From Terebella lapidaria (lineage: Eukaryota; Annelida; Polychaeta; Terebellida; Terebellidae), in the NCBI GenBank assembly GCA_949152475.1, contig OX424564.1, positions 28,456,165-28,520,164 of the forward strand: a DNA stretch of 64,000 nt, in the 5' to 3' direction. Numbering within the stretch: the stretch's first letter is position 1; each line of letters starts with the position of its first letter. The position numbers and the translations under genes are program-made. Of the stretch, positions 57,866 through 64,000 are shown in pieces. Below the pieces are notes generated by a model that ran no database searches, was not told the origin of the DNA, and saw only the letters and a program-made list of their open reading frames with translations.

Positions 57866-59201
57866 CCTTGTGCTGCGGTCGGTAACCGCTTTGCTGGTAC
57901 TGCTGGTAGCTGTTCACTCCCCTACCCGCGGCCGGCTGGGAGCACTCCCGAAAGGGTCGTCTGCCTGACTGCCCCCCCCCCCCCCCCCTGAAAGCAGATG
58001 GGTTGGACCACGCCTTTATTTGATTGTTGTATTTATGGCCCTTGGCCTGCTTATACAGTGCCTTGTGGAAGGACTTCCCAAATAGTTGGGTTTTACTCTT
58101 CTTAAGCACTGGCGCATTGGCCTGGACCAGCTTGGAAGCCTTTTTATGATCCTAGAAGAACCTAGCTAAGATGTTGGTACGCCTGGTAAAATTGATAAGA
58201 ACATTTGTCTGCCCCACCACCAACACAGTTTGCTCTACCAGAGACAGAAGGCTCTTTACGTTAAGGGAACCCCCGCCCTTGCTTGCGACCTTCTCAAGGC
58301 ACAGCGTGCTCAGGGGCCCCATGGCATCGAACATTTTCCGCTGAACTCAACGGAAGCTGCCGTCGAAATGAGTGCACGAAGTTCTGGATGCCTGAGGCAG
58401 TAACTCCAGAATCTCATCATCCAGCTTTAAAATGTTTAAAGTCTCGTGTTCTGGCACAGGAATTTCTTTAAGTACGGACTTTTTGACTGCCTCATCCGAT
58501 AACCATTCTGTGAAATATTCTTGGACATAGGCATTCTGACTGGGGTTAAGGGCCCAAACTCTGTCAGAGGACGAAGCCAAAGGGTCGAACTGGCCATCTA
58601 TAGCCCTTCGCTTCCTGGGCGGAGCCTCCTCCTCTGACTCTGAATCAGAATCCCAACCATCGTCACCTGAGGCATCGTCCTCATCGGAGTAAGGGCCCTT
58701 GATAACTGGTACAGATGACCCAGGGCAAGAGTTACTCGGCCCCTCGTGCTGAGAATCAAAATCAGCCACTGACTGATTGGTAAAATTATCAAAACCACCA
58801 AGTTCATCCTAATCTTCCTCCTCAAAACCTTTTAATACAAGATCCCCAGAATCATCAGATCCCAGGTGGGGCTGGAGGCTACCCTCATTAGAAAACTGGC
58901 GTTTACTGGAACTAGCCCTGTGACTACTATTGCCAGAATCACACGTCACAGTAATGGTACTGGATTTTTTCCTCTTCTGAGATTTGCTTGGCTTAACATG
59001 CTTAGTTAACTTGGGTATCTTCTACTCTGGTGGAAGACTAGCTTTTGACAAGTTCTCGTGTACTATTTCAACCCTAGGCATAGCCTGGGTGCCGCAATCA
59101 CCAACCACAGCAGTCCTGGAAGGCCCTCTTGTATCAACTAAACTGTCCTTATCACACTCCTCGGCAGCACCGGGAGGCCCTTAATCATTTGAATCTGCCA
59201 T
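57660..59201 (-). pseudogene. DIRS gag-like protein with in-frame stops
   Basis: A single frame runs from ATG at 59201 to the stop at 57660 (about 513 codons) but is cut by stops, one of them after seven codons. The middle part (58769-58347) is acidic, YSDEDDASGDDGWDSDSESE, followed by a basic patch PPRKRR and a region with SQNAYVQEYFTEWLSDEAV and LDDEILELLP. The C-terminal part is glycine/glutamine-rich (GRGVNSYQQYQQSGY), resembling gag tails of DIRS elements. A poly-C tract within (57971-57988) encodes a glycine run and may itself vary in length. Confidence 0.75.
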
Positions 59202-59288
59202 AGTGGCAAACACCAAGTCACACAAAATACGTTATTACAAGATGAACTATCTGCAAACAGGAAATTCTCTAAGAACACGTGTGGCTTG

Positions 59289-59396
59289 ATCGAAAATCAA
59301 GACGAAAGAGGAAGAGGCTACGTCATTTCCGGTTTACTTTAAATGACTGGTTGGCCTCCCTCAGAGGGAGTATTCGTTTTCCCATCTACTTAGACT
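59289..59396. repeat. DIRS inverted terminal repeat (5' side)
   Basis: Complement of 53072-53179. The gag start at 59201 lies about 90 bp inside. Confidence 0.9.
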
Positions 59397-59410
59397 GAGG
59401 ATATTGAAAA

Positions 59411-59640
59411 TATATTTTTAAAACTATTACCGAATGTAAAATCGAAAAAAAAAAACTAAGTGGGCCACACCATCTCACTGGAGAGAATGAATGAGTAGCA
59501 ACCGATGTATCTTCCATACGATTTGTTTGTGTTGAACAAATATATACATATTTCATATGTGAACGAAGCTTAGAGTCTTCTCTATTCAAATGCAAAAAAA
59601 ATTAATATATTTGCTATAATAAAATATATTCGCTATAATA
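59411..59640. other. No gene recognised
   Basis: AT-rich flank of the DIRS element with short ATTCGCTATAATAAA duplications near 59610-59640. Confidence 0.35.
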
Positions 59641-60420
59641 AAGATTTAATCGTAAAATCATTGGTCGGAGCCAATATACATTGATAGGAAGTCCTCCTTT
59701 AGGTCCCTGGGTTTCTCACTGCGAGAGCAATTAATCAAATTAATCATTAATTAATCATTAATCAGATTAATCATTAATCAGATTAATCATTAATCAGATT
59801 AATCATTAATCATCTGTTTGATTGATTAAACTGCTGCGACAAGGATATGTTTTACCAAGACTTATAGCTGCGTTTAAGAAATTCCATGGACGTCATCATG
59901 ATCTGGTTGATAAATACAGCAAATCCATGTCTGCCATGCAACTAGATCTATTTTCATGTTAATTTTGGGGAATTCATGACGGGTGCCACTAGTGGGGCAG
60001 GAAATGCTCACTCTTTCCGGAACACCTGATTTCACCTCCTAATGGCCATTTTTGGGGGTTAATGAGTTTCCCTGTCATTTTTGTTTTCTCTCACTTCGTA
60101 TGCCTGATATGACTTTCTGTCCCCAGACTATGAGATTGGATAACGGACCCTGTTTTGTTTGCTCGGAATACTTAATACTGGGTATTGATTCCACGTCTAT
60201 TGAATGAATATAATGTGATATATTCCAATTTCAATGCTGAAATTTCTCAAATACTTGATACGAGAAATACACATTGATAGGAAGTCCTCCTTTAAGCCCC
60301 TGGGTTTCTCACTGCGAGAGTATTGAATGAATATAATGTGATATATTCCCATTTCAATGCTGAAATTTCTCAAATACTTGATACGAGAAACAACCTGCAA
60401 CTGGAATCCACTCGGTTGCA
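59641..60420 (-). pseudogene. RS-family segment with duplicated exon-like block and (ATTAATC)n repeat
   Basis: GGAAGTCCTCCTTTA followed by GGGTTTCTCACTGCGAGAG occurs at 59690 and again at 60283. On the minus strand this is CTCTCGCAG|TGAGAAACCC, the acceptor and start of the exon seen at 21703 in copy 1. Between them lie 16-bp repeats GATTAATCATTAATCA (about 59730-59830). A 123-bp tandem duplication begins at 60198 and 60321 (TATTGAATGAATATAATGTG). The two exon-like copies differ by several bases and cannot both belong to one simple transcript. Confidence 0.5.
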
Positions 60421-60505
60421 GGTTGTGGTATCAAAAAGCAGTTTCCATATCTGTATTCTATCGCAAAACCTTTCTGACCTTGCAGATACTACTTAGTACA
60501 CTTAC

Positions 60506-61587
60506 GATGGTTTGACAGGCGATGGAAGTCATCTGTCCCGGATCGGCTGAGGACCTCCTCGTCTGGTTTCAAATTCAGTTGATCTCGTCTTTTATCACAT
60601 GCTAAGAATTTATCTTAAACTACAAACAGTAGGAACACACAGTGATTTCCAACAGTGTGATAACCTTTGCTGGAAACATCATGTTTGCACTATATTTTTC
60701 TTCACATTTTTGCTTCACATGTCACATATTCACATGCACTTTTCTTGATGTGAAACAACAATGAAAGCACGAGTGTTCTATGACGTGACAATGAAACTCC
60801 ACGCGATTCAGCCTGAGTAACATATAACCATGCAGAAAACGTATAACCACTGTGACGTCATAATACAAAGTATTTGACGACCCGGTATTCTGCATTGTTC
60901 ATACTGTTTCCTAGCAACGCACATGTTCACGGCTCTTGTACTCATGATTAGAAGGGGTCCTTGAGTGCAATCAAAGATTGTAAGAAGTTCTTCCAATCTT
61001 TGGTACAATCTCACTTTACTTTACATGCATTGGGTTTTCAAATATTTTAGAATCATAAATTCATAGCATGTGATAAAAACAAAACCTCTTTCGTGTGTTT
61101 TCCAGCACGCGGGAAAGATCTCGTTTGAACTGGCGGAAGAACATCAGAAAGCACTCGACCTTCGGTTTCGTGCTCTCTTGTATTCTTCCGCCAGTTCAAA
61201 CTTGATCTTTCCTGTGTGCTGGGAAACACATTCACCTAGTTTTGTCATTATACCTAGATGAGCCTGATGAAGAACGACTGTAAGATGATTTACTAGAATA
61301 CGACGATGAAGGAGAGCGGGATGAATACAATCTGTAGAAATGGGGATTATGTCATTAAGCATCAGCAATTTTCAGGAACATCATAATGTTCACCAATATC
61401 ATAATAGCTTTTGAGCTACATCACAATGTTTGCCAATATCATTATACCTTTCAACCAAAATCATAATAGTCACCATTAATCAACCATGATCATAATGCTC
61501 GCCAATATAGTGACAGTCATCATAATGCGCACATAAATCTTACCCTGATGAGTAGGATGAGGAATAACTTTCTGAGCGAGAGTAGTG
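60506..61587 (-). CDS. RS-rich gene fragments, copy 3 (exon-like segments)
   Basis: Minus-strand segments with consensus splice sites. At 61587-61554 (after GTCAG, before GTAAGA) one encodes HYSRSESYSSSYSS. At 61331-61254 (after TTTCTACAG, before GTATAA) a 78-nt exon encodes LYSSRSPSSSYSSKSSYS and more RS residues. At 60562-60506 (after AACCAG, before GTAAGT) a 57-nt segment encodes TRRSSADPGQMTSIACQT. They correspond one to one to copy 1 at 21.85-22.35 kb, and the next block starts at 60311. Splice sites are better kept here than in copy 1, suggesting that this is the more intact copy. Reading phases do not link simply across the three, so missing exons or decay are possible. The product, an RS-rich nuclear protein, is inferred only from composition. 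Confidence 0.45.
61095..61229. mobile_element. Fold-back element (MITE-like), 47-bp arms
   Basis: 61095-61141 (GTGTTTTCCAGCACGCGGGA and following) is complementary to 61183-61229 with few mismatches, around a loop of about 40 bp that is itself partly palindromic (AGCACTCGAC and CGTGCT). It lies between two RS-rich exon-like segments. No target duplication was identified. Confidence 0.65.
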
Positions 61588-61599
61588 CTGACTTCACGA

Positions 61600-62945
61600 C
61601 CCGTTGAAGTGGCCTCAGGCCAATACTGGGTATCTCGGCCAAATATCAGGTCACATACTGTAAAAAAAACCAGGTGATATTGTCTATTTATCTCACAAAA
61701 CGAGTGTGTAAACAGAAGTAAGCAAAAATTGCATTATTCATGGCTCGCTCAAACAAAAGCACGTAGTATGTTTCTGGGACTTCTCATATGGTTGCCAAGG
61801 AGGCGTGACCTGTTGGGATGTCGTTGGTACTATGAATTGGCATGGATAGCTTGTATGCAGGCAATGAAACCAAAGTGTAGGATCTCATGTTGAAACAGCT
61901 CGCACTTGTAGCCGCAAGCCTGCTATAGCCAGGATCATAGAAACAGTTGTAATTCATGTACACTCACAGAGCATCAAGCTGAATGAGGTCAGATGCATTT
62001 ACTCGGTAACGGAATATAATTCAATAAAACAATTTCTCTTTTTCATTCGAAAAATTACAGTTCAATACGGCATAATTTCATCATGTAACTTTCAAATAAC
62101 TAACTCTAAAACCTATACTGTACAGATTCTGACATGCAGTGAAACCTGTTTTACTCTCCAACAATTGAGTCTCTTTTCTAATCTATTTGGCAATTCAACT
62201 AGTACTTTGGGCAATTATTTTGTAAAATATGAATATAATGGCTCCTCCTGGATATTGCATTCTTTACAATATGTCAAAATTGAACTGGTTATAAGCATAT
62301 TGCTGTTTAAGTGAAACTAACCTTATTCGTGACAATGTGAGTGTCACACTCCCTGGATGGAGAAAAAGACACTAAATCATTTGCTCTGGCATAAGCGGAA
62401 GACAGCAGTCAGAGAAGACAAATGTTACGCATGTCCAGGCTGTCGATGTTCGCCATTGCCTCAGTGTTGAGGGATGACTGGTAAAATTTCCTCAGCTGGT
62501 AGCTTTGCATCAATTCTGGCAAACATCGACTACGTCATCATATTATGTTTTCTTGCATGACAAAGAAGGAACCACTCATCACTTTTTGTCCAGTGAATTT
62601 TCAATTCAGGACTGTAGTGTAGAACATTGGGGTGAATGTTTTCCTCTGATGAGTGATGGTTCAATCTTAACTCGAGTGATGGACGCGTTCGATGCTGGAT
62701 AAAAGCAGACGACGCATACAACCCATAAACATTCAGTTGTGTAAGTCATCACAGCGTATCCTAATGGCCTGAGGTTGCATCAGTACCTATGAAACTGGCG
62801 AGTTGGCAATGGTTGACAGCAATCTGAATAGTGTGCAATGTATCCAGATTCTAGATAAGGTTCTCCATCTGTTTGTAAAGAACATGGTTGGGATGTGGCT
62901 ATGTCATTCATCTCCTAGAATAATAAATGTAGTATATTTAGAGAC
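61600..62945. other. No gene recognised
   Basis: AT-rich sequence with short frames at 62505-62702 (plus) and 62721-62530 (minus) that resemble nothing I recognise. It forms the left flank of the LTR retrotransposon. Confidence 0.35.
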
Positions 62946-63455
62946 TGTGATGGCCCGGACCCTTCCCCTGCACTTCAGTACATTTGCATTATACATATGC
63001 ATAACCTCACCCTCCTGCGTGCCATACAGACAGGTACCATAAAACCACACCACAGACATGACTCAGCCGATCATGTGCGATTCACATGACACCTAGCCAA
63101 TCACAGTACCAGCCGCACACCACAACACGACCTTCACCCTGCACCCTGGCAAACACTTAGACAAGGACTTGCATTGCACCATGTTCAGTTATAGTAAGAG
63201 TCGGCTGTAGAGGCTAGATGTGTAGTGAGCGTCCACAAGGCTGGAAGCGTGAATTAATCTCAAGAAAAAGACAGTGAATTAGAAGACAAACTCAGGACTG
63301 ATTTCAACGGTAACGACCTAGGATATTGTTAAGGACTTAGCCTTTGGGGATAACAGACTTATAGCAGCATATTATATCGTGATACTCATAGCGGCATACT
63401 ATGGTGATCATGCCATTTCATCATATATCACTATTTCAATCACTATTTCATCACA
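62946..63455 (+). mobile_element. 5' LTR of an LTR retrotransposon
   Basis: The proposed 510-bp LTR starts TGTGATGGCCCGGACC and ends TTTCATCACA, so its ends form the inverted repeat TGTGATG/CATCACA that typifies LTRs (TG...CA). A primer-binding-site-like sequence follows two bases later. The matching 3' LTR would lie beyond the window, so length and identity cannot be checked here. The preceding 5 bp are GAGAC, the candidate target duplication. Confidence 0.65.
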
Positions 63456-63456
63456 A

Positions 63457-63474
63457 TGGCGCCGCTGAACAGGA
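63457..63474 (+). promoter_or_regulatory. tRNA primer binding site
   Basis: TGGCGCCGCTGAACAGGA follows the LTR directly. TGGCGCC, then GAACAGG, resembles the site complementary to the 3' end of tRNA-Lys used by many retroelements, with a short extra segment between the halves. Confidence 0.55.
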
Positions 63475-63542
63475 TCTGAACACCAGTCTCGTATTCGTGC
63501 TCAAAAACATTCGTATGGACTACCAAGGAAAAACTCTAAGGT

Positions 63543-64000
63543 ATGTCTAACTCCAAACGTGCCCAAGGCGAGCTATCGCCACTACCCCACGGTTTTGAGC
63601 TACATCGGATACTCCCCAGCGTACACAGCACCACCAGCGTCAGTTTGTTCTACGATCGTGACAATGTATGACACGTGAGATATCATTATACCGATCTTGC
63701 CTCAGCCGCACAGCCAATACCAATGGCCATGCCAGTTTCGAGCCACATCGGATACCCACCAGCGATTGCAATGCCAACGGCCCAGATGATTCGGTGATTT
63801 CGACTGCATCCGAGGTGCCACAGGTCAGAGTAACAAACTCGCCACAACCATACTGCCTCGCGCCAACCTCCAGCTACACTGGATATCCTTCAGCACCCAC
63901 TGCACAGCAAGCGCCAGCGAACCCAGCATTTACAACAACACACAATGTGCCCGAGATCAGTACACCGATCTTACTCCAGCCACACAATTACGTGCCCATA
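63543..64000 (+). pseudogene. Start of LTR element internal region: proline-rich repeat-containing leader/gag, frame broken
   Basis: ATG at 63543 opens a short frame ending at about 63670. Three repeats of a proline/alanine-rich motif are visible but in different frames: SYIGYSPAYTAPPAS (about 63600), SHIGYPPAIAMPTAQ (about 63740) and SYTGYPSAPTAQQAPAN (about 63870). The last frame is open to the window end. This is consistent with a decayed gag or leader of the LTR element. No nucleocapsid, protease or RT is inside the window. Confidence 0.45.

Larger units (their letters stand above)
53024..59410 (-). mobile_element. DIRS-type retrotransposon, nearly full length, inactive
   Basis: The element lies on the minus strand in the order ITR, gag, RT/RNase H, tyrosine recombinase, internal complementary region, ITR. 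Inverted terminal repeats of about 108 bp lie at 53072-53179 and 59289-59396; the first 90 bp are nearly identical (begin AGTCTAAGTAGATGGGAAAA). An internal region at 53704-53818 joins the complement of the left end to the complement of the right end, the hallmark of DIRS elements. There is no integrase and no aspartic protease. Multiple stops, shifts, an internal insertion and lost catalytic residues show that it cannot move by itself. Confidence 0.9.

Overview
The window looks like about 64 kb of AT-rich, transposon-dense nuclear DNA from an animal, most likely a marine invertebrate. A mollusc is my guess from the general look of the repeats; nothing in the sequence proves it. Evidence for an animal genome is phase-1 GT-AG introns, secreted trefoil domains, DIRS, LINE, hAT, Tc1 and piggyBac-type elements, many minisatellites and long poly-C tracts. 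No bacterial operons, rRNA genes, CRISPR arrays or convincing tRNAs were found. Most open frames are short and accidental.

The main host loci are two paralogous five-exon genes for small secreted proteins, arranged tail to tail. Gene A (+) runs from 14206 to 16702. Gene B (-) runs from 34424 to 26250. Each encodes 171 residues: a signal peptide, a trefoil domain, an eight-cysteine module resembling a thrombospondin type-1 repeat, a second trefoil domain and a short hydrophobic tail. All five exons have identical lengths in the two genes (61, 123, 174, 138 and 20 nt) and every intron is in phase 1. The duplication also covers about 150 bp of promoter and about 300 bp of 3' flank. Intron 1 is 497 nt in A but 6.57 kb in B, swollen by a LINE that itself carries a 2.1-kb inverted-repeat insertion holding smaller MITEs.

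Layout. 1-4.4 kb: poly-C tracts, a RecQ-like helicase exon, little else. 4.4-6.7 kb: two minisatellites, one split by a piggyBac-type MITE. 6.8-7.3 kb: 168-bp tandem repeat. 8.2-9.3 kb: tyrosine-recombinase retroelement remnant. 10.0-11.0 kb: array of short palindromes. 11.7-12.1 kb: MITE and Tc1 relic. 14-34.6 kb: trefoil gene pair, with a hAT element nested in another transposon, RS-rich gene fragments and GGTCA-rich repeats between the genes. 36-41.4 kb: duplicated repeat family and LINE fragments. 41.8-51.5 kb: transposon with nested GGTCA-rich satellite elements and a Tc1 relic. 51.5-53 kb and 59.6-61.6 kb: more RS-rich fragments. 53.0-59.4 kb: a nearly full-length but dead DIRS retrotransposon with inverted terminal repeats and a recognisable internal complementary region. 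62.9-64 kb: the 5' LTR, primer binding site and start of the internal region of an LTR retrotransposon that runs off the window.

Exon calls and repeat boundaries were worked out by eye. Splice sites are consensus-based, with no transcript evidence. Names of transposon superfamilies rest on termini, target-site duplications and protein motifs that are visible in the sequence.
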